NCBI RefSeq assembly: GCF_016428585.1
Contig: NZ_JAELVR010000006.1
Location: 124,001-188,000, forward strand
Direction of reading: 5' to 3'
Source: Sedimentitalea arenosa
GTDB taxonomy: Bacteria; Pseudomonadota; Alphaproteobacteria; Rhodobacterales; Rhodobacteraceae
DNA length: 64,000 nt
Under the pieces are notes generated by a model that had not been told where the DNA came from, did not search any database, and worked only from the letters and a program-made list of their open reading frames with translations. Positions within the stretch are counted from its first letter, which is position 1; every line of letters starts with the position of its first letter. Position numbers and translations under genes: made by a program. Shown piece by piece: positions 55,285 through 63,369 of the stretch.

Positions 55285-56254
55285 CCTTGGCGTCGAAGCC
55301 GAGCGTCGCCGGGTCGAGCTCGTAATGGGCGCTGCAGAACTGGCAATCCGCCGTCACCTTCCCGTCATCCGTGGTCATCTTCTCGATGTCGCGCGCGGAA
55401 TAGATCGACAGGCTCTGGCGCACACGGTCCTCCGAGCAGGTGCATCCGAATCGCACGGCCTGTGCGTCGAAGACCCTCGGCTGTTCCTCGTGAAACAGCC
55501 GCACGAGCAGATCGGTCGGCGGCACCACTGGTCCGATCAATTCCATGTCTTCGACGGTATCGAGCAGGATGTTGACCCGGTTCCAGTTCTCTCCCTCTTC
55601 GCCATCGATTAGATCGTCGGCGCGCAGGATGTCACCGGTGCCGCTCTCCGTCGCAACGAAGGGCGACGCCTTGGGCATATGCTGCAACATGATGCCGCCG
55701 GCGCGCCAATGCTCGGGCACGCCGGGTTCGGAGGATCGTCCGAAGCTGAGCGAAAACCGCGTCGGCAGCTGCTCGGATTGCGCGAAATAGGCTTCGGCGC
55801 AGGCACTCAGCGATCCGCCCGCCAGCGGCGTGATCCCCTGGTAGGGCGCGCTGCCCTTGCCCTGGTCGATCAGGATCGCGAAATACCCCTCGCCCACCTG
55901 GTCGAAAGGATCGGAGTCGGTCAGGCGGTCAGCATCGAAACTGGCATAGGCGCGGATCTTGGCGGCCTCGCCCTCGGTCTGCGGCGCATAGTAATCGGTC
56001 GCGATCATGCGCACCGCACCCTTGGACTGCACCTGCAGCGACAGCTTCCAACGCAGCTTGACCGTCTGCCCGATCAGCGCCGTCAGCAACGCCATTTCCG
56101 CCACCAGAGCTTCGACCTGGGGCGGATAGTCGTGCTGCTCCAGTATCCCGCCCAATACACCGTCCAGCCGAGCCACGCGTCCACGCATGTCCGACAGGTC
56201 GAGTTGGAAGGGCAGAACGGTATCGTCCCACGCGAGTCTGGATCCGAGAGTCAT
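55268..56254 (-). CDS. hslO: Redox-regulated chaperone Hsp33
   Basis: A holdase activated by oxidation and heat in the cytoplasm. The 328-residue product has the redox zinc switch as CTC (in FGCTCSEDR) and CQFC (in DCQFCSAHYELDP) near the C-terminus, and the N-terminal body with DVRGRVA-like DMRGRVARLDG and SLQVQSKGAVR. It is first in hslO-nudL-cca on the minus strand and has a heat-shock-like promoter upstream (56293-56321). Confidence 0.94.
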   Translation of the reverse strand: MTLGSRLAWDDTVLPFQLDLSDMRGRVARLDGVLGGILEQHDYPPQVEALVAEMALLTALIGQTVKLRWKLSLQVQSKGAVRMIATDYYAPQTEGEAAKIRAYASFDADRLTDSDPFDQVGEGYFAILIDQGKGSAPYQGITPLAGGSLSACAEAYFAQSEQLPTRFSLSFGRSSEPGVPEHWRAGGIMLQHMPKASPFVATESGTGDILRADDLIDGEEGENWNRVNILLDTVEDMELIGPVVPPTDLLVRLFHEEQPRVFDAQAVRFGCTCSEDRVRQSLSIYSARDIEKMTTDDGKVTADCQFCSAHYELDPATLGFDAKDDDAG

Positions 56255-56292
56255 GGGGTTTCCTTAAACGCCGCTGGTTGGCATACCGCGGC

Positions 56293-56321
56293 TATATAGG
56301 AGCCACAACCGGCGATGTAAG
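56293..56321 (-). promoter_or_regulatory. Possible heat-shock promoter of hslO (with symmetric -10)
   Basis: Minus strand CTTACA (56321-56316), 17 nt, TATATA (56298-56293), with CTCC just before the -10, as at dnaK (CTCCC-TATATA). The -10 lies in the palindrome CTATATAG (56292-56299), which also points toward the divergent NUDIX gene. Confidence 0.5.
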
Positions 56322-56330
56322 GGCAAACCG

Positions 56331-56828
56331 ATGATCAGACGCTTTGGCGCACCGCCGGAAGCCGGCCGCGACTATGTCCGCAGGAACGGTGCCTATGCCC
56401 TGTTGCCGCGAGGCGGGCGGCTTCTGGTGACCTGCCAGCACGACCCCGATCCGGACTTCCAGTTGCCCGGTGGCGGGGTCGATCCGGGCGAGTCCCCGCT
56501 TCTGGCGCTGCACCGCGAGGTGCTCGAAGAAACCGGGTGGCGCATTTCGGGGGTGCGCAGGATCGGCGCGTTCCGTCGCTTTGTTTTCATGCCTGAATAC
56601 GGTATCTGGGCTGAAAAGATCTGCCTGATCTTTCGTGCCCTCCCGACCCTGCGTTTGGGACCGCCTTCGGAGGCGCAGCACAGCGCCCATTGGATGGCAC
56701 CTGGCGAGGCGGCGCGGCTGCTTTCCAATGCCGGTGATCGGTACGTCGCTGCGCGGCATTCACATCTCGGGGGTCACGGACCCATGTATTCGAAGAGGGT
56801 CGCAGAGACATCGTCCTCCATGCCGTAG
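56331..56828 (+). CDS. NUDIX hydrolase
   Basis: The 165-residue product has a NUDIX box (GGGVDPGESPLLALHREVLEETGW-type, about 47-70; the catalytic REVLEETGW is intact). The substrate is unknown. The N-terminus RRFGAPPEAGRDYVRRNGAY is a common lead-in of this subgroup. The gene runs 55 bp into the 3' end of the convergent response-regulator/PP2C gene, so the C-terminus could be shorter in practice, but the first stop in frame is at 56828. Confidence 0.82.
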   Translation: MIRRFGAPPEAGRDYVRRNGAYALLPRGGRLLVTCQHDPDPDFQLPGGGVDPGESPLLALHREVLEETGWRISGVRRIGAFRRFVFMPEYGIWAEKICLIFRALPTLRLGPPSEAQHSAHWMAPGEAARLLSNAGDRYVAARHSHLGGHGPMYSKRVAETSSSMP

Positions 56829-58054
56829 TCCGGGGACATTTTCTGGGATAGCGACCAGAACAGGTCGTCAAGAAACTCCTGCCCACCCTGCGCCGCGCTG
56901 CATGTCCCGATCAACGTCGTCAGCCCCTCCTGCTCGAGCATCTCGCCATCGGCCAACCGGCATTCGGTGAAGCCATCGGAATAGAGGAGCAAACGGTCGC
57001 CCCGCTTCATGGTGACTTCGAACTGCTCATAAGGAACGCCGGACAGCAGACCGACCGGCACGCCGCCCTGGCCGAGAAATTCGCATTCGCCGGTCGCGCG
57101 CAGCAGCAAAGGATGCGGGTGGCCGGCCTGGGTCATGGTGACCTTGCCGCTGTCAAGATCCGCCACCGCATAGGCCATGGTGAAATACTCGTCGATCCCG
57201 CTGTCGGCCAGGAACCGTTCGTTCAGGAGCGCGGCCACCTTGTCCGGTGGGCGCAGGTCGTGCGCCCCGTCGGGGCGCCAATCGATCCCGAGATTCTGGT
57301 CGAAATACGAGCTGCTGAGATAGCCGCCCAACCGCGCCGTCACCATCGCCGAGGTGATCCCATGCCCTGATACATCGACGGAGTAGAAACCGACCCGGTT
57401 GCCGCCGGGCGAGAACATGCCGACGAGATCGCCGCCGATATGGCCGCAGGGCTTCAGAAGCAGACTGACGCGCGAGGATCCGAAGCTGCGTGACAGTTCG
57501 GGAACCAGCGACTCCTGGATCTTCTTGGCTTGGATCAGATCCTTGTCGATGGTGTCATAGGCGTCTTGCAATCGATCCAGCGTTTCCGAGATCATGCGGT
57601 TCTTGTCGGACAGTTCCCGCTGCATATCCAGAATCCGGGCGCCGGCCGAAATACGGGCGCGCAATTCATCGGAATTCACCGGCTTGGTCAGGAAATCATC
57701 GGCACCCGCATCCAGACCTTGCGCGACTTCGTTCTTTTCGCTCTTTGAAGTCAGCAGGATGAAGTAGCCGTAGCTGTCTCCAGGCAGATCACGGAAGGCA
57801 CGACAGAATTCCAGGCCATTCATCCCCGGCATCATCCAGTCGCTGAGCACGAGGTCGGGCCGTGAGGCACGGCAGATATCCATCGCCGTCTCGCCATTGT
57901 CGGCTTCGGACACCTCGAATCCCCACTTCTTGAGAGAGCCCACAAGTATGCGACGCTGCAACCGGCTGTCGTCGACAACAAGCACTCTCTGAATGGCTCC
58001 CAGCCCGGGGCCAGGCCGCATCTCTGTATGTGTCGCATGGACTGCGTTGGGCAT
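56774..58054 (-). CDS. Response regulator with PP2C (SpoIIE/RsbU-type) phosphatase
   Basis: The 426-residue product has an N-terminal receiver domain (about 22-140; phospho-accepting D72 in LSDWMMPG, Lys in LTKPVNS), a coiled-coil linker (about 145-185) and a C-terminal PP2C domain (about 195-425; GGDLVGMF, DVSGHGITSA, LYSDGFTE). Such proteins dephosphorylate an anti-sigma-factor antagonist in partner-switching systems. In Rhodobacter capsulatus a protein of this layout (RbaY) modulates gene transfer agent production. A gene for an HPt protein is divergent from it. Confidence 0.88.
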   Translation of the reverse strand: MPNAVHATHTEMRPGPGLGAIQRVLVVDDSRLQRRILVGSLKKWGFEVSEADNGETAMDICRASRPDLVLSDWMMPGMNGLEFCRAFRDLPGDSYGYFILLTSKSEKNEVAQGLDAGADDFLTKPVNSDELRARISAGARILDMQRELSDKNRMISETLDRLQDAYDTIDKDLIQAKKIQESLVPELSRSFGSSRVSLLLKPCGHIGGDLVGMFSPGGNRVGFYSVDVSGHGITSAMVTARLGGYLSSSYFDQNLGIDWRPDGAHDLRPPDKVAALLNERFLADSGIDEYFTMAYAVADLDSGKVTMTQAGHPHPLLLRATGECEFLGQGGVPVGLLSGVPYEQFEVTMKRGDRLLLYSDGFTECRLADGEMLEQEGLTTLIGTCSAAQGGQEFLDDLFWSLSQKMSPDYGMEDDVSATLFEYMGP

Positions 58055-58152
58055 GGAATCGGGAACTCTTTCTGGAACGTGTCTGTGTCACTGTCGCGAC
58101 GCACCCTTAATGGTGGATGAAAGTTCGAATTTTCCGGATCGCGCTCCAGGGC

Positions 58153-58167
58153 TTAACCGGCTGTTTA
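58153..58167 (+). promoter_or_regulatory. CtrA-like motif between the PP2C and HPt genes
   Basis: TTAA-N7-TTTA, followed by C, one mismatch from TTAA-N7-TTAA(C). It lies in the divergent gap, 48 nt before the HPt ATG and 99 nt before the PP2C start. Confidence 0.4.
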
Positions 58168-58214
58168 CACGGGCGCGCGAAGAAGAAAGATGAGTTTTTC
58201 TGTGAGGTTTGGTG

Positions 58215-58547
58215 ATGATCGATTGGTCCCGCGTGAACGAATTGCGTGACGAGGTCGGAGCGGAAGACTTTGACGAAGTCGTCGACCTGTTCCTGGAAGA
58301 GGTCGAGGAAGTCATAGACCGCTTGCGAAGCGCTCCAGACATGTCTCGGCTGGAGCAGGACATGCATTTCCTGAAGGGCAGCGCGCTCAGCCTGGGATTC
58401 GACGCCTTCTCGAACCTTTGCCAGACTGGTGAACGGTTGTCGGCCGAAGGCGCCGCCGACAGCGTCGATGTCGCCGGGGTCATCGCCGGGTTCGAGCAGT
58501 CCAAGGCGATGTTCCTCGCCGACCTCAAGCAAAACATTGCGGCCTGA
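58215..58547 (+). CDS. HPt (histidine phosphotransfer) domain protein
   Basis: The 110-residue product is a single four-helix HPt domain with the phospho-accepting H51 in MHFLKGSALSLGF. It probably relays phosphate between a histidine kinase and a receiver domain; the adjacent PP2C response regulator is the obvious partner. ATG at 58215 is chosen for GAGG 7 nt upstream; an earlier in-frame TTG at 58209 is less likely. No kinase gene is in the window. Confidence 0.85.
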   Translation: MIDWSRVNELRDEVGAEDFDEVVDLFLEEVEEVIDRLRSAPDMSRLEQDMHFLKGSALSLGFDAFSNLCQTGERLSAEGAADSVDVAGVIAGFEQSKAMFLADLKQNIAA

Positions 58548-58559
58548 CGCGGGGTCAAC

Positions 58560-59786
58560 TCACACCACGAACTGAGCCAGTGTCTCGTCGTTGGTGATAT
58601 CACGATAGGTGAAACCCGCATCGTCCAAACGGGCGAACAGGCGGGCGAAATTCCCGGGCCGGGCAGTTTCGATCCCAATGAGTACGGAACCGAAGTTGCG
58701 CGCGGATTTCTTCAGATATTCGAACCGGGCGATATCGTCTTCGGGTCCGAGAATGTTCAGGAACTCCTTCAGCGCGCCAGGCCGCTGGGGCAGGCGCAGG
58801 ATCAGGTACTTCTTGACCCCGGAGTAGCGCAGGGCGCGCTCCTTGACCTCGGGCAGACGCTCGAAATCGAAATTCCCGCCTGAGGTGACGCAAACCACCG
58901 TCTTTCCGAACACAATGTCGCGCAGATCTCCCAGCGCCTCGATCGAAAGCGCGCCCGCGGGCTCCAGAACGATCCCTTCGACGTTCAGCATTTCGATCAT
59001 CGTCGTGCAGATGCGGTCTTCGCCCAGGATGAGCACGTCCTCCAGCGGCACGTCCCGCAACAGCTCGAATGTCCGCGCCCCGATCCGTCCCACGGCAGCG
59101 CCGTCCACGAAGGTATCGACATGCGGCAAGGTCACGGGATGACCTGCGGCAAGGGCGGCGGCGAGGCAAGCGCCGCCTTTGGGCTCGACGAACAGGCAAT
59201 GCGCGCTGTCGCCGAACCATGTGGTCACGCCTGAGGACATGCCCCCACCGCCCACCGGCAGGATCACGATGTCCGGCGACCGACCCAGCTGGTCGGTGAT
59301 CTCGACCCCGACCGAAGCCTGTCCCTCGATCACGTCGGCATCGTCGAAGGGAGATAGAAAATGCCCACCTTCCTCGGCGCACCATTTCTGCGCGGCGGCC
59401 AGCGTATCGTCAAAGTAGTCGCCGACCATGTGAATCTCGATCTGATCCCCGCCGAAGATCCGGGTCTTCTGGATCTTCTGCTGCGGCGTCGTGACCGGCA
59501 TGAAGATGACGCCGCGGACCCCGAAATGGCTGCACATGAAGGCAACACCCTGGGCATGATTGCCGGCACTGGCACAGACGAAGAGCTTCTGGTCCGGCAG
59601 CTTGCGCATCGCGTTGAATGCGCCGCGCAGCTTATAGGATCGCACCGGACTCAGGTCCTCGCGCTTGAGCCAGATATCGGCGCCGAAGCGGTCGGACAGA
59701 TGCACGTTGCGCTGCAACGGCGTGGCCGGAAACACCGATCGCATCTCGGCTTCGGCCGCTCGCGCCCTGTTATGAAAATCGCTCAT
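58560..59786 (-). CDS. ilvA: Threonine ammonia-lyase (biosynthetic)
   Basis: Deaminates threonine to 2-oxobutanoate, the first step of isoleucine synthesis, using PLP. The 408-residue product has the PLP lysine K52 in SYKLRGA, the phosphate-binding GGGGMSSG region and a C-terminal ACT-like regulatory domain (about 325-408; [15 protein letters not shown]). E. coli IlvA is about 514 residues with two ACT-like modules; this shorter form carries one. Start at 59786; a longer reading would run into the argG upstream region. Confidence 0.92.
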   Translation of the reverse strand: MSDFHNRARAAEAEMRSVFPATPLQRNVHLSDRFGADIWLKREDLSPVRSYKLRGAFNAMRKLPDQKLFVCASAGNHAQGVAFMCSHFGVRGVIFMPVTTPQQKIQKTRIFGGDQIEIHMVGDYFDDTLAAAQKWCAEEGGHFLSPFDDADVIEGQASVGVEITDQLGRSPDIVILPVGGGGMSSGVTTWFGDSAHCLFVEPKGGACLAAALAAGHPVTLPHVDTFVDGAAVGRIGARTFELLRDVPLEDVLILGEDRICTTMIEMLNVEGIVLEPAGALSIEALGDLRDIVFGKTVVCVTSGGNFDFERLPEVKERALRYSGVKKYLILRLPQRPGALKEFLNILGPEDDIARFEYLKKSARNFGSVLIGIETARPGNFARLFARLDDAGFTYRDITNDETLAQFVV

Positions 59787-59889
59787 TTTCCTTGTGTGGC
59801 GCAGCTTTGCGCGCGGCGCAACCATACCTTGCCCCGCTGCGCAAAACCCGGTAACCCGCAGCCGACCCAATCGAGAAGGAATGCCCCCA

Positions 59890-61107
59890 ATGTCTGCGCC
59901 CAAGAAAGTCGTGCTGGCCTATTCAGGCGGCCTGGACACATCGATCATCCTCAAGTGGTTGCAGACCGAGTATGGTTGCGAGGTCGTGACCTTCACCGCT
60001 GACCTGGGTCAGGGCGAAGAGCTCGAACCGGCGCGCAAGAAGGCCGAGATGATGGGCGCGAAAGAGATCTATATCGAGGATCTGCGCGAGGAATTCGTGC
60101 GCGATTTCGTCTTCCCGATGTTCCGGGCCAATGCGCTCTATGAAGGGCTCTACCTTCTGGGCACCTCGATCGCACGGCCGCTGATTTCCAAGCGCCTGGT
60201 CGAGATCGCCGAGGAAACCGGCGCCGATGCCGTCGCCCATGGTGCAACCGGCAAGGGCAACGACCAGGTGCGGTTCGAACTGGCCGCCTATGCGCTGAAC
60301 CCCGACATCAAGGTGATCGCGCCCTGGCGGGAATGGGACCTGACCAGCCGCACCAAGCTGATCGACTTTGCCGAAAAGAACCAGATTCCGATCGCCAAGG
60401 ACAAACGCGGCGAAGCGCCGTTCTCGGTTGATGCAAACCTCTTGCATACCTCGTCCGAGGGCAAGGTGCTGGAAGACCCGGCAGAAGAGGCACCGGACTA
60501 CGTCTATCAGCGCACGGTCAACCCCGAGGATGCGCCGAACACGCCTGAATTCGTCGAGATCGGGTTCGAAAAAGGCGATGCGGTCAGCATCGATGGCGAG
60601 GCGATGTCGCCGGCCACCATCCTGACCCGGCTGAACGAACTGGGCGGCAAGCACGGGATCGGGCGGCTCGACCTGGTCGAAGGCCGGTTCGTCGGGATGA
60701 AATCGCGCGGCATCTACGAAACACCAGGCGGCACGATCCTGCTGGAAGCCCATCGCGGCATCGAACAGATCACGCTGGACCGGGGAGCGGCGCATCTGAA
60801 GGACCAGATCATGCCGCAATATGCCGAACTGATCTACAACGGGTTCTGGTTCAGCCCCGAACGCGAGATGCTGCAGGCGCTGATCGACAAAAGTCAGGAA
60901 CACGTCACCGGAACCGTGAGGTTGAAGCTTTACAAGGGCCTGGCACGGACGGTCGGGCGCTGGTCTGACCTGTCTCTCTATTCCGAAGAGCACGTGACCT
61001 TCGAGGATGACGCCGGTGCCTATGATCAGAAGGACGCTGCCGGGTTCATCAAGCTGAACGCCCTGCGCCTGCGCCTGATCGCGATGCGGAATCGCCGCCT
61101 TACATGA
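59890..61107 (+). CDS. argG: Argininosuccinate synthase
   Basis: Joins citrulline and aspartate using ATP to give argininosuccinate. The 405-residue product has the ATP pyrophosphatase loop [10 protein letters not shown] and the conserved [10 protein letters not shown] and PWREWDL segments. ATG at 59890 has AAGGA spaced 9 nt upstream; an in-frame ATG at 59881 is too close to it. The stop overlaps the next gene by ATGA. Confidence 0.95.
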   Translation: MSAPKKVVLAYSGGLDTSIILKWLQTEYGCEVVTFTADLGQGEELEPARKKAEMMGAKEIYIEDLREEFVRDFVFPMFRANALYEGLYLLGTSIARPLISKRLVEIAEETGADAVAHGATGKGNDQVRFELAAYALNPDIKVIAPWREWDLTSRTKLIDFAEKNQIPIAKDKRGEAPFSVDANLLHTSSEGKVLEDPAEEAPDYVYQRTVNPEDAPNTPEFVEIGFEKGDAVSIDGEAMSPATILTRLNELGGKHGIGRLDLVEGRFVGMKSRGIYETPGGTILLEAHRGIEQITLDRGAAHLKDQIMPQYAELIYNGFWFSPEREMLQALIDKSQEHVTGTVRLKLYKGLARTVGRWSDLSLYSEEHVTFEDDAGAYDQKDAAGFIKLNALRLRLIAMRNRRLT

Positions 61108-61526
61108 CCGAGGAGACCGACGCAGACCTGTTCATCGAGGCCCAGGACACGGTGTGGGATTCGGTCCTTGCCGAGCTGGGTGCAGGCAAGAAAACCGGAC
61201 ACTGGATGTGGTTCGTCTTTCCGCAACTGGCGTCGCTGGGGCAATCGGACATGGCTCAACTCTTCGGCCTGCACGATCTGGCCGAGGCGCGTGCCTATCT
61301 GGGTCACGACACCCTTCGGCAACGGCTGGAACAGGCCAGCGAGCTGGTGTTGGATCACAAGTCCCTGACCGCGCGCAAGATTTTCGGGCCGGTGGACGCG
61401 ATGAAGCTGCGCTCGTCCATGACGCTCTTCCGAGCTGTACCAGGCGCGTCGCCGGTTTATGCACAGGTTCTGGACGCCTTCTTTGACGGAGAGCCCTGCC
61501 CCAAGACAGTGGCGGAAATCGGCTAG
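61104..61526 (+). CDS. DUF1810 family protein
   Basis: The 140-residue product matches the DUF1810/YbiA-adjacent small family by [24 protein letters not shown] and [16 protein letters not shown]. The function is not established to my knowledge. Its ATG overlaps the argG stop (ATGA), so it is cotranslated with argG. Its last 4 bp overlap the convergent sulfotransferase-like gene. Confidence 0.85.
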   Translation: MTEETDADLFIEAQDTVWDSVLAELGAGKKTGHWMWFVFPQLASLGQSDMAQLFGLHDLAEARAYLGHDTLRQRLEQASELVLDHKSLTARKIFGPVDAMKLRSSMTLFRAVPGASPVYAQVLDAFFDGEPCPKTVAEIG

Positions 61527-62236
61527 AGCGCGACGGCCTTGAGCCGACGATAGTGCGGCAGGGCGGTGTCCAAAACTGGCTGCAAATGACCGGGCACAGG
61601 TGGCAACGGACCTTCTGCGGCGGCAAATCCGGTGCTGTTCCAGACTGCACCATACCAGTGTTCGGCCCAAACCCCGTCTTCTGGGTGGCCGCCGCGGGGC
61701 CATTTCAGCATCTTCGGTGTGAAGGGCAGACCGATAGCGTGGCAGAGCCGTTTCAGCATCTTTTCCGGATCGGCGCGTATGTCGGTGCTGTCGATCACCA
61801 CCGGGCTGCCTTGCCAACGCATCACCTCGTCAAACAACTCGGCCTGCTGCACGAAACCGATATCGGTAAGCGTCGGGTTCTCGCGCTTGGCAGCGTAGCT
61901 GGCGATCACGCGGGCCGGGTGACGAATCAGAAAAACGTTTGAAACCATACGCATCCAATCGCGCGGCACGCCCGGCAGCATGTGTTGGGTCATGTGTTTC
62001 TGATAGAAATGCGGATGGCCCGCTGGGATCGGGCCGGTGATACGTTCAACCACCTGCGCAGCATCGGTCGGCTGGGCTGCCAGGATGCGGTCGCGCATCG
62101 GGTGGTCAAGCCCGGTTTCGGCGAGATAGGCGGCGTAGAACGGTTCGTCCACGACGGCGCAATCGCCGCGCGCGCCGAAGGAATACATCATCGCAGTCGA
62201 CAGGTTGCGCGGCCCGGACCACATCGCGATCCTCAT
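61523..62236 (-). CDS. Small sulfotransferase-like protein
   Basis: The 237-residue product has a P-loop-like WSGPRNLSTAMM (6-17), resembling the PAPS 5'-phosphosulfate loop, and IRHPARVIASY (104-114), resembling a 3'-phosphate motif. It belongs to a group often mis-annotated as branched-chain aminotransferase because of gene fusions and adjacency. Start at 62236 with GGAGGGA upstream. It lies 68 nt downstream of a class IV aminotransferase gene on the same strand. The acceptor is unknown and kinase-like activity is a possible alternative. Confidence 0.75.
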   Translation of the reverse strand: MRIAMWSGPRNLSTAMMYSFGARGDCAVVDEPFYAAYLAETGLDHPMRDRILAAQPTDAAQVVERITGPIPAGHPHFYQKHMTQHMLPGVPRDWMRMVSNVFLIRHPARVIASYAAKRENPTLTDIGFVQQAELFDEVMRWQGSPVVIDSTDIRADPEKMLKRLCHAIGLPFTPKMLKWPRGGHPEDGVWAEHWYGAVWNSTGFAAAEGPLPPVPGHLQPVLDTALPHYRRLKAVAL

Positions 62237-62304
62237 GGCCGTCCCTCCGGTTTGGTCCACGATCTAAAACCCGGAACCGGGCCAATCTGCGTTTCGTGCA
62301 TCTG

Positions 62305-63216
62305 TCAGCCTCCGGTCTGAGCGGCGATCAACGCCTTGTAGAGCCCTCGAATCCGCTTGGTCATCGGTCCGAGTTCTCCCGTGCCGATCTGCCGTCCATC
62401 GATCGAGCCCACCGGAGTCTGGGCGCCGAAGGTGCCGGTGAGAAACGCCTCGTCGGCGTCATAGGTGTCGACCAGGCTGAAGTTGCGCTCAAAGACCGGG
62501 ATGCCGTTGTCGCGGCAGATTTCGATCACCTTTTGCCGGGTGATGCCGTTCATGCAGTAGTCGCCGGTGCTGGTCCAGACCGCGCCCTTGCGCACGATAA
62601 AGAAGTTGCAGGCATTTGTCGTGTTCACGAAGCCATGCACGTCCAGCATCAGCGCCTCGTCCGCACCGGCCTTTTCGGCGGCGATGCAGGCGAGAATGCA
62701 GTTGAGTTTGGAATGGCTATTGAGCTTGGGGTCCTGCGTCATCGGCAACCCGCGCAGATGCGGCACGGTGGCAAGCCGGATCGGACGCGGCAGGCTGGGG
62801 CGGGAATGCTCCATGATGATGACCATGGTCGGCCCTGACCAGGATAGGCCCGGATGCTGGAACGGCCGCATCTTCACGCCACGCGTCACCATCAGGCGGG
62901 CGTGCGCGTCGGTGGTCATGCCGTTGGCCTGCTGCGTGGTGCGGATCGCGTCGATCACGCCGGCACGGTCCAGCCCGATATCGAGATCGATCGCCTTGGC
63001 GGCTTGGAACAGCCGGTCGACATGTTCGTCGAGAAACGCCCATGTACCATCATAGAGCCGGATACCCTCCCAAACGCCATCACCCAGCATGAAGCCGCTG
63101 TCGTAGACGCTGACAACTGCTTCGGCCTTGGGCATGATCCGGCCGTTCAGGTAGATCGAGATCGATTCGTTGCGGGCATCGTCTTCGGCCTGGTGTGTGC
63201 TCATCTTGTCGGACAT
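62305..63216 (-). CDS. Class IV (BCAT/D-amino acid type) aminotransferase
   Basis: The 303-residue PLP enzyme has GDGVWEGIRLYDG (45-57), DPKLNSHSKLN with the PLP lysine (Lys164 or Lys170), and the cofactor segment GFVNTTNACNFF. It resembles branched-chain, D-alanine or aminodeoxychorismate-lyase type enzymes; the exact substrate is not clear. The ATG at 63216 has GGGAG 4 nt upstream. It precedes the small sulfotransferase-like gene and may be cotranscribed with it. Confidence 0.85.
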   Translation of the reverse strand: MSDKMSTHQAEDDARNESISIYLNGRIMPKAEAVVSVYDSGFMLGDGVWEGIRLYDGTWAFLDEHVDRLFQAAKAIDLDIGLDRAGVIDAIRTTQQANGMTTDAHARLMVTRGVKMRPFQHPGLSWSGPTMVIIMEHSRPSLPRPIRLATVPHLRGLPMTQDPKLNSHSKLNCILACIAAEKAGADEALMLDVHGFVNTTNACNFFIVRKGAVWTSTGDYCMNGITRQKVIEICRDNGIPVFERNFSLVDTYDADEAFLTGTFGAQTPVGSIDGRQIGTGELGPMTKRIRGLYKALIAAQTGG

Positions 63217-63288
63217 CTGGCTCCCTTTCGGCGCGCACGCTAGGGCCAGCCCGGCCGGAGGCCAAGGGGTAAATTCCTGTCACCTCCC

Positions 63289-63304
63289 GTCACCGTGTCG
63301 TGAC
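63289..63304. promoter_or_regulatory. Inverted repeat GTCAC-N6-GTGAC upstream of msrA
   Basis: A 5-bp inverted repeat with 6-nt spacer in the 153-nt divergent gap between the aminotransferase and msrA. It could be an operator. The match to any known site is not evident. Confidence 0.3.
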
Positions 63305-63369
63305 AAGCGATGTCAGTGGCTTGCCGGACCACGCGGCGTGGCACACCATCAGCACAACGGAGGCCAACC

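Noticed and set aside
58209-58214. TTG start for the HPt gene
   Set aside because: Spacing to GAGG fits the ATG at 58215 better.
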